The notes under the pieces: generated by a model
What the model saw: the letters and a program-made list of their open reading frames with translations, nothing else
Told to the model about the DNA's origin: nothing
The model's database searches: none
Shown: positions 21,055 to 31,794 of the stretch, one piece after another
Layout of the letters: each line of letters begins with the position of its first letter
Position numbering within the stretch: the stretch's first letter is position 1
Translations under genes and position numbers: made by a program
Assembly: GCA_016291405.1 (NCBI GenBank)
Contig: JAEEXG010000002.1
Span: forward strand, 1 to 64,000
Direction: 5' to 3'
Length of the DNA: 64,000 nucleotides
Source: Lachnospiraceae bacterium
GTDB lineage: Bacteria > Bacillota > Clostridia > Lachnospirales > Lachnospiraceae

Positions 21055-23649
21055 TCAACCGCCGTACTCTTCAAGATAATTCTCGAATTGTTCGTGGCTC
21101 ATTAATATCTCTCTGGGTTTAGTGCCAAGATCCGGTCCCACAACGCCTGCATCCGCAAGCTGGTCCATAACTCTGGCAGCTCTGTTAAAGCCCATTTTGA
21201 ACTTTCTTTGCAACATACCGATTGAAGCTTTATCCGAATCGATTATATAGAAACCTGCTTCAACAAACATTTCATCATTTCCGTCTCCGCCATCTCCCAT
21301 AGCGCCTGATCCGCCGGATGAATCGGAAGATTTTTCGCATGACCTTATCTTTTCTTCAATCATAGCGTCATAAGAAGGTGAACCCTGTTTCTTTAAGAAT
21401 TCAACAACAGAGTTAACTTCCTTATCGGAAATGAATCCGCCTTGCAATCTTACCGGTTTCTTTAAGCCCTTAGGGAAGAAAAGCATATCGCCCTTACCAA
21501 GAAGTTCTTCGGCTCCACCCATATCAAGGATGGTTCTTGAATCCACATTACTTGATACGGCAAAAGCAATTCGGCTAGGCATATTGGCTTTAATAATACC
21601 GGTGATAACGTCAACAGAAGGTCTTTGTGTTGCAATTATCAGATGAATACCTGCGGCACGGGCAAGCTGAGCCAGTGAGCAGATGGAATCTTCAACGTTT
21701 TTACGCTCCTGAAGCATAAGGTCCGCAACTTCGTCTACGATAATTACGATATGAGGCATCTTTTGGTTGAAAGAATCCTCTCCGTTTTTCTCGATTTCTC
21801 GGTTGTATCCGGAAATTTCTCTTACGCCGACTTCAGAAAACTTTTTATATCTTTCATGCATTTCATTAACCGCATAAGCCAGTGTAGCGGATGCTTTCTT
21901 AACATCTGTTACAACAGGCAAAAGCAAGTGAGGAATGCCGTTATAAACGCTAAGTTCAACGACCTTAGGGTCAATCATAATAAGCTTAACATCATCGGGA
22001 TTTGCCTTATATATAATACTCATTATCAAAGTATTTATACATACGGATTTACCTGAACCTGTGGCACCTGCAATAAGCAAATGAGGGAAATTGTCGATTC
22101 CGTAAACAATTGTTTTACCCGCAATATCCTTACCAACAGCAAATGCAAGGTTTGAATCAAAGTTATTGTATTCGGGAGTATCTATTAAATCTCTGAATAC
22201 AACAGGCTGAGCCTCTTTATTGGGAACTTCGATACCAATTGCAGCTTTACCGGGAATAGGCGCTTCAATTCGGATTTCAGAAGCCGCAAGGTTAAGCTTA
22301 ATATCATCTGATAAGTTTTTAATCCTTGAAACCTTAACGCCAAGCTTAGGCTGAAGCTCAAATCTTGTTACGGTAGGTCCCTGACTGATATCAGTTACTG
22401 TAGCTTCAACGCCAAATATTGCTAAAGTATCCTGAAGCTTTTGAGCCGTCTGCCTTATGCTCTGAGTAGAATCCCCTGCCTTTTTTGTGCCCTTATTAAG
22501 TAAGGTTCTGGGAGGGAAAATGTACTCTCTTTTTTCTATATCATTTTCTTCATTCTTAATTTCTTTTCCGATGTCAAAAGAAGGTGCCGCGGCCTCAGCC
22601 TTTTTAACAGGTCTTGCAGGCTTAACAATTGAAGGAGACATTTCTTCGATTGATAAATCAGTAAATGTTCCGGGGATTTCTTCATCTTCTTCCTCAGGGA
22701 CATTTCCCACAGAACTGTTAATGGGAACGCTTGAAACATCAAAAGTAAGAGTGGATGGTTCAAAACCGTTTAATGTAATCTCGTGAATGTCATCATTCTT
22801 ATTTCTCTTTTTTGAAACATCCGCCTGTTTTTCTACGTTTGCAGGTTCTTCAATCAAAGTATTGAAAGTTACTCCCGTAACCTTTTTGTTTCTCTTTAAA
22901 ACTTCCTCATCGGATTTTTGATTAATCTTTTGTTCTTTCTTTTCTAAGGCCTGAGCTCTTTCCTGATTTCTTCTTTCAAGCTCTTTTAAACGTTCTTCTT
23001 TCTTTAACTCGTATGCTTTTCTTCTGTCTTCTTTTAATTCTTCTTTGAAAGCTCTGTCTTCTCTCGTTCTTTCAAGCATCACTTCTGTTGTATCTTTAAC
23101 GGCTCTAACAAAAGATTTTTCCGTTAAAATCACAAGACAGATGATAAGCAAAACCAAAATTACAATGATTGTGCCCACAGGTTTAATGGCCTTTTCAAGT
23201 CCAAAAACAAGTGAAGCCGCAATTACACCGCCGCCACGTTTTTCGGTGGAGTATTTATACATTTCAATAAAATTATACTTTTCCAAAGTCTTTGTTATTC
23301 CACCGATAAAGTCAATAATCATATCGATAAGCAAAAAGAAAACGGAAGAAGCAACTATTTTACGAACTACTACTCCGCTTCCTGCGGAAAGCTCGTATAT
23401 AACGATCAAAAAGGCTATAAACAGTGCAACTACATAGTTAAGCACGCCAAAAAGGCCGAAACCAAAAGAAGAAATAACGTCTCCGACCTTACCTATAACA
23501 CCAAAATTACACACGAAAAAGAAAACTGCCAATGCAACAATAAGAATAATCTTAATGTCCTGAATCAATTCGTAGTCTTTTTTCGTGCGTTTATATGATT
23601 TTTTTCTACCCGTTGATTGAGGCTTTCTGCCTCTTGTTTGTTTAGCCAA
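21055..23649 (-). CDS. ftsK: DNA translocase FtsK/SpoIIIE
   Basis: N-terminal TMs; PHLLIAGATGSGKSVCINTLI; gamma winged helix at C-terminus (MLQRKFKMGFNRAARVMDQL). Confidence 0.97.
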   Translation of the reverse strand: MAKQTRGRKPQSTGRKKSYKRTKKDYELIQDIKIILIVALAVFFFVCNFGVIGKVGDVISSFGFGLFGVLNYVVALFIAFLIVIYELSAGSGVVVRKIVASSVFFLLIDMIIDFIGGITKTLEKYNFIEMYKYSTEKRGGGVIAASLVFGLEKAIKPVGTIIVILVLLIICLVILTEKSFVRAVKDTTEVMLERTREDRAFKEELKEDRRKAYELKKEERLKELERRNQERAQALEKKEQKINQKSDEEVLKRNKKVTGVTFNTLIEEPANVEKQADVSKKRNKNDDIHEITLNGFEPSTLTFDVSSVPINSSVGNVPEEEDEEIPGTFTDLSIEEMSPSIVKPARPVKKAEAAAPSFDIGKEIKNEENDIEKREYIFPPRTLLNKGTKKAGDSTQSIRQTAQKLQDTLAIFGVEATVTDISQGPTVTRFELQPKLGVKVSRIKNLSDDIKLNLAASEIRIEAPIPGKAAIGIEVPNKEAQPVVFRDLIDTPEYNNFDSNLAFAVGKDIAGKTIVYGIDNFPHLLIAGATGSGKSVCINTLIMSIIYKANPDDVKLIMIDPKVVELSVYNGIPHLLLPVVTDVKKASATLAYAVNEMHERYKKFSEVGVREISGYNREIEKNGEDSFNQKMPHIVIIVDEVADLMLQERKNVEDSICSLAQLARAAGIHLIIATQRPSVDVITGIIKANMPSRIAFAVSSNVDSRTILDMGGAEELLGKGDMLFFPKGLKKPVRLQGGFISDKEVNSVVEFLKKQGSPSYDAMIEEKIRSCEKSSDSSGGSGAMGDGGDGNDEMFVEAGFYIIDSDKASIGMLQRKFKMGFNRAARVMDQLADAGVVGPDLGTKPREILMSHEQFENYLEEYGG

Positions 23650-23754
23650 GTTCTAATGTACCATCCAAAAGCTTAAATATTTATGACCATAAAACTAAAA
23701 ACAGTCATCAATTAAATATACCATATTTTGTGTTTTCAAAAAACCATGTATACA

Positions 23755-25179
23755 CTATTTAATGTCAAAATCATCATCAGCCGAAATCTCTATATCGTAA
23801 TTCATCATGTCGGCTTCAGGCTCAAATGCATAGTCAATCGACTTTTTAACATGCTTTTTCGGAACAGGAAGCGGATTATCAAGAAATTTGATTTCTTTCT
23901 TTGCTTCTTCTTCTAAAGGCGCCTTTACAATTTCAGTCTTGTCAAATGCCTTAAATGAAACCTCTTTTATCCTGCTTTCTTCGATCTTTCCTGAAGGAAT
24001 AGATACAACGTTTGCAATTCCCGGTTCACTAATCTCTTCAATGATTACTTCTTCGGTTTCTGTAGTTTCGGCTTCAGAAACAGTTTCTTTCACCTTGTAT
24101 CCTTCAAAGAAAAGTCTTTTTACACCGATTCCCGAAAGAATACAAACAAATAAGCTATACCAGATTTCAAAATCATTTTCAGAGTTATTAAAGTACATTA
24201 ATGCTGCAAATACTATGGTAACAAGCACTAAGGCACTGATTTTATCTTTCTTATCAAACAAATATCCAAGTACACCGTAAAAAGAAAACAATACGGGTAA
24301 AATGGCAACTACGTAATAGATTGAAATGAAAAATCCAAGCAATGAATTATCAGAGCCAAAACCGAATGAAAAACTAAAAGGAAAGAATAAAAAGTGGTTT
24401 AAAACAAGCAATAAACCAATTACAAAGGCCATAATAGCGGCATAAAGCCAAGGCCTTTTTTCCAGTGTTAAATCCGCAAAATAGGAAGTAACAAATATTA
24501 CAAATGAAACTATAAAGAACCAAAATACGGTTCCCGTTACGTCAGAGTTATAGCTTACCGTATATTCAAAAATCATAAGGAAAGAAAAAGCGGCAAGCGC
24601 AGGGATCTTTCCAAAAGCTTTCTTAACAGTAAAGAAAATAAGTACACAAGAAACCAAGAATAATCCAACATTAAAGTATGCAATCACCGCGTCTTTTAAT
24701 CCGAATATTCTAAGTAAAAGCACACAAAGCTTATCGTAAAGCCCAAGAATAATGTTTGGATATGAATTCTCGGCAGATAAAAAGTTATTGTGTAATTGAT
24801 TATAAAAATCGGGATTCGGAATACTTGAGTTTGCAAAAGAAAAGTATACGTTTGCAAACCTTAAATATCCTCCAATTGCAAGGAAGAAAGAAAACAAAAG
24901 CCAAAAGGCGATTTTAAAAAGAGTATCTCTTGTGGAGGATGTCTTTATTAAAATGTGTTTCTTAATATATTCAACCAGTAAAAACAATCCGGCAAATATA
25001 AGCACAAATAAAATGCCCAAAAAGAAAGAGACATCGATTCCGTGAATCTTTATGTATGTACCATTAGCATTTTCCATGAACATACATAACGAAACAAAGA
25101 GTGTATATAAATATACACTCAGAAGCAATGTCCCGATTATAAAAACTGAATGTCCGAACCAACTCTTTTTAAATTGCAT
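23755..25179 (-). CDS. Polytopic membrane protein, possible GT-C-type glycosyltransferase
   Basis: About 10 hydrophobic segments, no clear signature; stop codon overlaps the region just downstream of a GT2 gene. Confidence 0.5.
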   Translation of the reverse strand: MQFKKSWFGHSVFIIGTLLLSVYLYTLFVSLCMFMENANGTYIKIHGIDVSFFLGILFVLIFAGLFLLVEYIKKHILIKTSSTRDTLFKIAFWLLFSFFLAIGGYLRFANVYFSFANSSIPNPDFYNQLHNNFLSAENSYPNIILGLYDKLCVLLLRIFGLKDAVIAYFNVGLFLVSCVLIFFTVKKAFGKIPALAAFSFLMIFEYTVSYNSDVTGTVFWFFIVSFVIFVTSYFADLTLEKRPWLYAAIMAFVIGLLLVLNHFLFFPFSFSFGFGSDNSLLGFFISIYYVVAILPVLFSFYGVLGYLFDKKDKISALVLVTIVFAALMYFNNSENDFEIWYSLFVCILSGIGVKRLFFEGYKVKETVSEAETTETEEVIIEEISEPGIANVVSIPSGKIEESRIKEVSFKAFDKTEIVKAPLEEEAKKEIKFLDNPLPVPKKHVKKSIDYAFEPEADMMNYDIEISADDDFDIK

Positions 25180-25196
25180 ATCGGATTCCCCTTGTA

Positions 25197-26147
25197 TCAT
25201 TTATCAGCAAGAATTTTTTCGATATTGTATCTTGGCCTATGTTTAACTTCGATATATATCTTTCCAATATACTGGCCGATTAATCCTATGCAGAGTAACT
25301 GCACTCCGCCAAGGAACCAGATTGATAATATAAGTGAAGTCCAACCGGGCTCAACTCTTCCTGCCACGTAAGAAATCAAAGCATAAATAGCGGCAAGGAT
25401 AGATAAAATAATGATTACCACACCAAGACCTGTAACCATGGTGATGGGCTTAACGCTAAAAGAAGAAATTCCGTTAAAAGCAAGGGCAAGCATCTTCTTT
25501 AAAGGATATTTGCTCTCTCCCGCAACTCTTTCTTTTCTGTCGTAGTAAACACAATCCGATTCATATCCTATAAGAGGGATCATACCTCTTATAAACAAAT
25601 TGGATTCTTTATACTCAGAAAACTGAACCATAGCTCTTTGGCTCATTAATCTAAAGTCCGCATGGTTATATACAGTCTTTACGCCCATAATATTCATAAG
25701 CTTATAGAATGACTGAGCAGTAAAGCGTTTAAAGAAAGTGTCTGTATCACGTTTCTTTCTTACACCATATACAATATCTTTTCCTTCGTGGAACTTATCA
25801 ACCATTTCTTCAATAACAGCTACGTCATCCTGCAAATCAGCATCGATAGAAACAGACATGTCGCACATCTGCATAGCAGTAAGAAGGCCTGCCGTAAGGG
25901 CATATTGATGGCCCACATTTCCTGCAAGCTTTACACCAAATATCTGCTTTGGATGCTCTTTATGTTCTTCTTCAATAAGTTCCCAGGTTCTGTCTTTAGA
26001 ACCGTCATTTACAAACAAAACATAACTGTTTTCAGCAATCTTTCCCTTTCCGATTAAGTCATCAAGTGTATCTCTTAATGCCTTTGAAGCTATCTTTAAA
26101 ACTTCTTCTTCGTTGTAGCAAGGAACAACAATAGCCAATCTGTCCAT
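25197..26147 (-). CDS. Glycosyltransferase family 2 (polyprenyl-phosphate sugar transferase, DPM1/GtrB-like)
   Basis: LAIVVPCYNEEEVL; VNDGSKDRTW; SIDADLQDD; two C-terminal TMs. Confidence 0.92.
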   Translation of the reverse strand: MDRLAIVVPCYNEEEVLKIASKALRDTLDDLIGKGKIAENSYVLFVNDGSKDRTWELIEEEHKEHPKQIFGVKLAGNVGHQYALTAGLLTAMQMCDMSVSIDADLQDDVAVIEEMVDKFHEGKDIVYGVRKKRDTDTFFKRFTAQSFYKLMNIMGVKTVYNHADFRLMSQRAMVQFSEYKESNLFIRGMIPLIGYESDCVYYDRKERVAGESKYPLKKMLALAFNGISSFSVKPITMVTGLGVVIIILSILAAIYALISYVAGRVEPGWTSLILSIWFLGGVQLLCIGLIGQYIGKIYIEVKHRPRYNIEKILADK

Positions 26148-26168
26148 AAAAACCCCTCTTTAAAAAAA

Positions 26169-27431
26169 TTATCCTATTGCCTGTGCCAAATCTTCGATAA
26201 GATCATCCACATTTTCAATTCCGACAGAAAGTCTGATAAGGTCAGGTGAAATGCCTGCTTCCTTTAACTGTTCTTCTGTCATCTGTCTGTGGGTGTGGCT
26301 TGCGGGATGAAGCACACAGGTACGAGAATCCGCAACATGAGTAACAATTGCGATAAGTTTAAGAGCATCCATAACTTTTGCGGATGCTTCTCTTGAGCCC
26401 ATACCAAATGTAATTACACCGCTTGTACCGTTAGGCATATACTTCTTAGCCAAGGGATAATACTTATTTGATTCAAGTCCGGGATAATTAACCCAGGCAA
26501 CCTTTGGATTGCTTTCAAGCCATTTAGCAATCTTTAAAGCATTGCTGCAGTGGCGTTCCATTCTTAAAGCCAAGGTTTCAAGGCCAATATTAATGTAAAA
26601 AGCGTGCTGAGGAGACTGAATTGCTCCAAAGTCTCTCATAAGCTGAGCGGTACATTTTGTAATGTATGCGCCCTTTCCAAACTTTTCTGCATATACAATT
26701 CCATGATATGTTTCATCAGGTGTGCAAAGGCCAGGGAACTTATCCTTATGAGCCATCCAGTCAAAGTTACCTGAATCTACGATGCATCCGCCTACTGTAG
26801 CTGCATGTCCGTCCATATACTTGGTGGTTGCATGAGTAACGATATCAACGCCGAATTCAAAGGGGCGGCAATTGATAGGTGTAGGGAATGTATTGTCAAC
26901 GATAAGCGGTACGCCATGAGCATGAGCACACTTTGCAAACTTTTCAAAATCCAATACATTTAGTCCGGGATTTGCAACAGACTCACCGAATACACACTTT
27001 GTGTTTTCTTTAAAGAGCTTATTTAACTCTTCTTCTGTACAATCGGGATCCACAACGCTGCATTCGATATCCATCTTTGCAAGTGTGTTTTTAAGAAGGT
27101 TAAATGTTCCTCCGTATACTGCACTTGACATTATGAAATGGTCGCCTGCTTCACAAATATTAAATACGGCATAGAAATTTGCTGCCTGTCCGGAAGATGT
27201 AAGCATTGCAGCCACACCGCCTTCAAGTTCGCAGATTTTCTTAGCAACATAATCGTTTGAAGGATTTGCAAGTCTTGTGTAGAAATAACCGTCTTTTTCC
27301 AAATCAAAAAGCTTACCCATTTCATCACTTGATGAATACTTAAAGGTTGTGCTCTGGATGATAGGCATAATACGGGGATCTCCGTTACCGGGAGTATATC
27401 CGCCCTGAACGCATATCGTTTCTTTTCTCAT
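26169..27431 (-). CDS. O-acetylhomoserine aminocarboxypropyltransferase/cysteine synthase family
   Basis: Cys/Met metabolism PLP enzyme; HATTKYMDGHAATVGG Lys motif; SVGIENVDDLIEDLAQAI. Confidence 0.93.
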   Translation of the reverse strand: MRKETICVQGGYTPGNGDPRIMPIIQSTTFKYSSSDEMGKLFDLEKDGYFYTRLANPSNDYVAKKICELEGGVAAMLTSSGQAANFYAVFNICEAGDHFIMSSAVYGGTFNLLKNTLAKMDIECSVVDPDCTEEELNKLFKENTKCVFGESVANPGLNVLDFEKFAKCAHAHGVPLIVDNTFPTPINCRPFEFGVDIVTHATTKYMDGHAATVGGCIVDSGNFDWMAHKDKFPGLCTPDETYHGIVYAEKFGKGAYITKCTAQLMRDFGAIQSPQHAFYINIGLETLALRMERHCSNALKIAKWLESNPKVAWVNYPGLESNKYYPLAKKYMPNGTSGVITFGMGSREASAKVMDALKLIAIVTHVADSRTCVLHPASHTHRQMTEEQLKEAGISPDLIRLSVGIENVDDLIEDLAQAIG

Positions 27432-27451
27432 TAGTCGTCTCCTAAAGTAAT

Positions 27452-28186
27452 TTATTCTTCCTCTTCCCAGTTTGTGTAAACGTTTTGAACATCATCATCT
27501 TCTTCCAAAAGGTCTAATGTTCTTTGTAAGTTCTTAACTGCAGTTTCTTCTGTAAGACTTACATAGTTTTGAGGAATCATGGTAACTTCGGCACTTGCAA
27601 AAGCAATTCCTGCCTTTTCCATTTCCTTTAATACGTTATCAAACTCATTGGGATCGGTTAAAACTTCGTAGCAGTCTTCTTCTTCGTTAAAGTCTTCTGC
27701 GCCGCAATCCAATACAGACATCATTAAGGTATCTGCTTCCATGGGGCAGTCTTCTTTTTCGATATAAATCTGACCCTTTTTATCAAACATAAAGGATACG
27801 CAACCGGGAGTTCCGATGCTTCCGTTACCCTTTGTGAATGCGCTTCTTACGTTTGCTGCGGTACGGTTCTTATTGTCTGTAAGGCAGTCAACAATTATAG
27901 CGATACCGTTGGGGCCATAACCTTCATATGAGCAATATTCGTAGTTTACTGAATTTCCTTCGCCGGCAGCCTTCTTGATACCTCTTTCGATTGTATCGTT
28001 AGGTACGTTGTTGGCTTTAGCCTTAGCGATAACTGTAGCAAGTTTAAAGTTATTTGCAGGATCGGGGCCGCCTTCTTTTACCGCAACGGCAATTTCTCTA
28101 CCGATGATTGTGAAAATCTTGCCCTTTGCAGCATCATTTTTCTCTTTCTTGTGCTTGATGTTTGCAAATTTTGAATGTCCTGACAT
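27452..28186 (-). CDS. YebC/PmpR family protein
   Basis: [56 protein letters not shown]. Confidence 0.97.
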   Translation of the reverse strand: MSGHSKFANIKHKKEKNDAAKGKIFTIIGREIAVAVKEGGPDPANNFKLATVIAKAKANNVPNDTIERGIKKAAGEGNSVNYEYCSYEGYGPNGIAIIVDCLTDNKNRTAANVRSAFTKGNGSIGTPGCVSFMFDKKGQIYIEKEDCPMEADTLMMSVLDCGAEDFNEEEDCYEVLTDPNEFDNVLKEMEKAGIAFASAEVTMIPQNYVSLTEETAVKNLQRTLDLLEEDDDVQNVYTNWEEEE

Positions 28187-29086
28187 TTATTGGTCCTCTT
28201 CTTTCATATTGTTTATTTTCTTAACGGATACTTTTGAAATCATTCTGTTTTCTACTTTGAAAATCGAAAAATTATATCCGCAAACTTCTGTTGTAAATGT
28301 TTCTCCTTTTTCAGGAAGCCTGTCTAGGCGTGAAATCATGAAACCGTTCAGGGTTTCAAAGTCTTCTACGTCAAACTTAACGGGAATAACGTCTTCAATT
28401 TCCGATAAAGATGTAAATCCATCTATAATGTAAGCATCTTTACCGACTTTTCTTATGTGCTTTTCTTCCACATCATATTCATCCATGATGTTTCCGACGA
28501 TTTCTTCTAAGATATCTTCCATTGCGATAAGACCGGTGGTCTGACCGTACTCATCAATAACGATTGCAAGCTGAGTCTTTTTAGACTGCATGGCCTTAAA
28601 AAGGTCGTCAATGTTCATGGTTTCGGGAATGAACATAGCTTTTCTGATAAGCCCCTTTATTTCTTCAATGGGCTTATCCAAGGTCTCGTCTTTTGCATGG
28701 AAACGCATAGCATCTTTTAAGAAAAGAATACCGATAATATGGTCTAAGTTTTCATCGTAAACCGGGTATCTTGAGTTATTGTTTGAAAGCATAAAATTAA
28801 GAGCATCAATTAACCCCGTATGCTTATCGATTGCAACGATATTTGAGCGGTTAATCATGATTTCTCCCGCTTCTTTGTCTCCAAACTCAAATATGTTGTT
28901 TATCATTGTGGCTTCGCTTGTTTCAAGCATGCCCTGCTCATGACCTTCGTTAACCATTGAAATGATTTCATTGGTAGGGTCCTGAGTATCTTTTCTTTTA
29001 AATAGTCTTACAAAAATATCGACAATAACTAAAATTATAAGCGCGGATAAAAGTATAAAAATCGCCGCGACATAACCGTCGTCCAT
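28187..29086 (-). CDS. CBS-domain CNNM/HlyC-CorC family protein
   Basis: INNIFEFGDKEAGEIMINRSNIVAI; IVIDEYGQTTGLIAMEDILEEIVGNIMDEYD. Confidence 0.93.
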   Translation of the reverse strand: MDDGYVAAIFILLSALIILVIVDIFVRLFKRKDTQDPTNEIISMVNEGHEQGMLETSEATMINNIFEFGDKEAGEIMINRSNIVAIDKHTGLIDALNFMLSNNNSRYPVYDENLDHIIGILFLKDAMRFHAKDETLDKPIEEIKGLIRKAMFIPETMNIDDLFKAMQSKKTQLAIVIDEYGQTTGLIAMEDILEEIVGNIMDEYDVEEKHIRKVGKDAYIIDGFTSLSEIEDVIPVKFDVEDFETLNGFMISRLDRLPEKGETFTTEVCGYNFSIFKVENRMISKVSVKKINNMKEEDQ

Positions 29087-29169
29087 AGCTGTTCCTTTCT
29101 TAAATTAAGCATACAAACATACAATAAAATATAACATTCCCATATATCTACGTCAAGAAAACGAAGGCC

Positions 29170-29823
29170 TTATTCGCTCTTTTCCTTGTTCTCTTTAACG
29201 GTGTCTTGATTGGTTAAAGGTTCAACGTTATATTTCATGTCAAATATGTTTATAACCTCTGCTCCGAATATATTATGCATATATGTGTAAAAGTTTTGGT
29301 TTTTCTTTAATTTTTGCTGTTTTTGAACCACTTTTTTCTTTAACTCGACTCTCATCTCATCCACCCATTTACTGATGTTTTCGATTTCGTCGTTGTTTTC
29401 CTGAATCTGCTCGTAGCAAATTTCCATGGTCTCAAGCATAAGCTTATAGTTTACTTCATTAATCTTTTTAGGAATGTCGTAAACGTCATCTCCGTATTCC
29501 TGAAGCTTTTCGTTGCATTCTTCAATAAGCCTTTTGTTATCGTTTAGCTTCTTTTCCGCCTTCTTCGACATATTGGAGCCCATTTCGTTCATCTGCTCCA
29601 CTATTTCATCCATAAGACGCTTTTTTAATGCTCTTATATCTTTAATGTCAGTGTTTAGTTTCCCCTGCTTCTTTAAAAGGTCGTTTAACTCTTCTTCCAA
29701 GGCCAAAATTTCATCCGAAGGATCTGTTTGAGTAAACAATCTGTGCCATGTGTTATCCAGTGTTAAAAGAGGTATTTTTTTATTTTGTAAAGCCGGAATA
29801 AATACTTCATCTTTTCTTGACAT
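29170..29823 (-). CDS. Coiled-coil hypothetical protein
   Basis: Long charged helical ORF with good codon structure in a co-directional cluster; no recognised motif. Confidence 0.65.
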   Translation of the reverse strand: MSRKDEVFIPALQNKKIPLLTLDNTWHRLFTQTDPSDEILALEEELNDLLKKQGKLNTDIKDIRALKKRLMDEIVEQMNEMGSNMSKKAEKKLNDNKRLIEECNEKLQEYGDDVYDIPKKINEVNYKLMLETMEICYEQIQENNDEIENISKWVDEMRVELKKKVVQKQQKLKKNQNFYTYMHNIFGAEVINIFDMKYNVEPLTNQDTVKENKEKSE

Positions 29824-29836
29824 AAAAGCCTCCGAT

Positions 29837-30490
29837 TTATTCGTTTTCCTGTTCTTTTCTTGTTATGTTGTAAGAAAGCTTCATTAATGAATCCGATAAG
29901 TGTACGTTTTCAACCACAATGTCATCGGGAACGTTTAAATCAACGTGAGCAAAGTTCCAAAAAGCTTTAACGCCGTATCCAACAAGCTGCTCTGCGACTT
30001 TTACGGCACTTGTTTTGGGAATGGTTAAAACCGCAATATCGATTGCATTTTCCTTAACGAAGTTTTCAAGATTGCTCATGGGCTGCACATACATATCCCT
30101 TATCTTTTTACCGGTAAGAGCTTCATTACTGTCAAAGATACCTGTAAAATGAAAGCCTCTTCTTTCAAAATTCATGTAGTTTGCAAGGGCCTGACCTAAG
30201 TTACCCGCGCCCACAATAATAAGATGATGAGTTTTGTTGATTCCAAGAATCTTTGCAATTTCATCATATAAGAAGTTTACTTTATAGCCGTAACCTTGCT
30301 GACCGAATCCTCCGAAATTGTTAAAATCCTGTCGGATCTGGGATGCAGTTACATTCATAAGTTCGGAAAGTTCCTGAGAAGAAACTCTTTCTACATTTGA
30401 ATCCTTTAATTCCCCAAGATATCTTAAGTATCTCGGTAATCTTCCTATGACCGCTTGTGAAATATTCTTATCGTCCATTTTATTCTCCAA
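29837..30490 (-). CDS. rex: Redox-sensing transcriptional repressor Rex
   Basis: AVIGRLPRYLRYLGEL; SQIRQDFNNFGGFGQQGYGYKV; IVGAGNLGQALANY. Confidence 0.98.
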   Translation of the reverse strand: MENKMDDKNISQAVIGRLPRYLRYLGELKDSNVERVSSQELSELMNVTASQIRQDFNNFGGFGQQGYGYKVNFLYDEIAKILGINKTHHLIIVGAGNLGQALANYMNFERRGFHFTGIFDSNEALTGKKIRDMYVQPMSNLENFVKENAIDIAVLTIPKTSAVKVAEQLVGYGVKAFWNFAHVDLNVPDDIVVENVHLSDSLMKLSYNITRKEQENE

Positions 30491-30500
30491 ACATGTATCT

Positions 30501-30551
30501 TTGTTATTTTCATAACACTTTAATTATATTCGTTTGTTAAATACGTGTCAA
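30501..30551 (-). promoter_or_regulatory. rex promoter with two Rex-box-like sites
   Basis: Minus strand TTGACA (30546-30551)-17-TATAAT (30523-30528); sites 30534-30551 (TTGACAC GTAT TTAACAA) and 30501-30518 (GTGTTAT GAAA ATAACAA). Confidence 0.8.
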
Positions 30552-30568
30552 ATAAATACAGGCATAAA

Positions 30569-30593
30569 AAAAGCCATGAAAATCATGGCTTTT
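30569..30593 (-). terminator. Terminator of icd operon
   Basis: AAAAGCCATGA AAA TCATGGCTTTT. Confidence 0.88.
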
Positions 30594-30597
30594 ATAA

Positions 30598-31794
30598 TTA
30601 CATATTTGATTTAATGGCTTCGAAAAACTCATGAGTGTTAACACTCTTTGCACCTTTGATTGTGCAGATTCTTGATAAGTCTGCAGTCATAATGCCGCTT
30701 TCAATTGTCTTAATTACGGCTTTTTCAAGACGCTCGCCAAACTCAGTAAGTTCTTTGTTTGAATCAAGCTCACCGCGCTTTTTTAAAGCTCCGGACCAGG
30801 CAAATATTGTAGCTACAGGATTTGACTTAGGTTCTTCACCTTCTAAGTATCTGTAATAGTGTCTTTGAATTGTGCCGTGAGCCGCTTCGTATTCATATAC
30901 ACCCTTAGGTGATACAAGAACACTTGTCATCATTGAAAGAGAACCGAAAGCACTTGAAACCATGTCACTCATAACGTCTCCGTCATAGTTTTTACATGCC
31001 CAGATGAATCCGCCTTCCTCTTTAACTACTCTTGCAACAGCATCGTCTATCAAAGTATAGAAATACTTAATTCCTGCTTTTTCAAACTTTTCTTTATACT
31101 CATTTTCATAAATATCTTCAAAGATATCTTTGAAAGTGTGGTCGTACTTTTTAGAAATTGTATCTTTTGTAGCAAACCAAAGATCCTGCTTTAAAGAAAG
31201 AGCATAATCAAAGCAAGCATATGCAAAGCTTGTGATTGAAGCTATTGTATTGTGAATACCTTGAATGATGCCGGGGCCCGTAAATTCATGGATAAGTTCT
31301 CTTACTTCGGTTCCGTCGGGCTTTGTGAAAACAAGCTCAGCTTTTCCCGGGCCGTCAATCTTCATTTCGGCATTTTTATATACATCACCGTATGCGTGTC
31401 TTGCAAGAGTAATGGGCTTTTTCCAGTTTGAAACACAAGGGTTAATGCCTTTAATGATAATCGGTGTTCTGAATACTGTACCATCAAGCATCGCTCTAAT
31501 TGTACCGTTAGGGCTCTTCCACATGCTTGATAAGTTATATTCTTTAACTCGCTGGGCATTGGGAGTGATTGTTGCACACTTAACCGCAACCTTGTATTTT
31601 AAAGTGGCATTTGCCGAATCTATGGTAACCTGATCCTTTGTATTGTTACGATTTTCAAGACCTAAGTCATAATACTCAGTCTTTAAATCAACATATGGCA
31701 AGATAAGTTCATCCTTAATCATGTTCCAAAGGATTCTGGTCATTTCATCTCCGTCCATTTCAACTAATGGAGTGGACATTTGAATCTTACTCAT
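30598..31794 (-). CDS. icd: NADP-dependent isocitrate dehydrogenase
   Basis: [34 protein letters not shown]; start trimmed so it overlaps the GntR stop by 8 nt. Confidence 0.97.
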   Translation of the reverse strand: MSKIQMSTPLVEMDGDEMTRILWNMIKDELILPYVDLKTEYYDLGLENRNNTKDQVTIDSANATLKYKVAVKCATITPNAQRVKEYNLSSMWKSPNGTIRAMLDGTVFRTPIIIKGINPCVSNWKKPITLARHAYGDVYKNAEMKIDGPGKAELVFTKPDGTEVRELIHEFTGPGIIQGIHNTIASITSFAYACFDYALSLKQDLWFATKDTISKKYDHTFKDIFEDIYENEYKEKFEKAGIKYFYTLIDDAVARVVKEEGGFIWACKNYDGDVMSDMVSSAFGSLSMMTSVLVSPKGVYEYEAAHGTIQRHYYRYLEGEEPKSNPVATIFAWSGALKKRGELDSNKELTEFGERLEKAVIKTIESGIMTADLSRICTIKGAKSVNTHEFFEAIKSNM

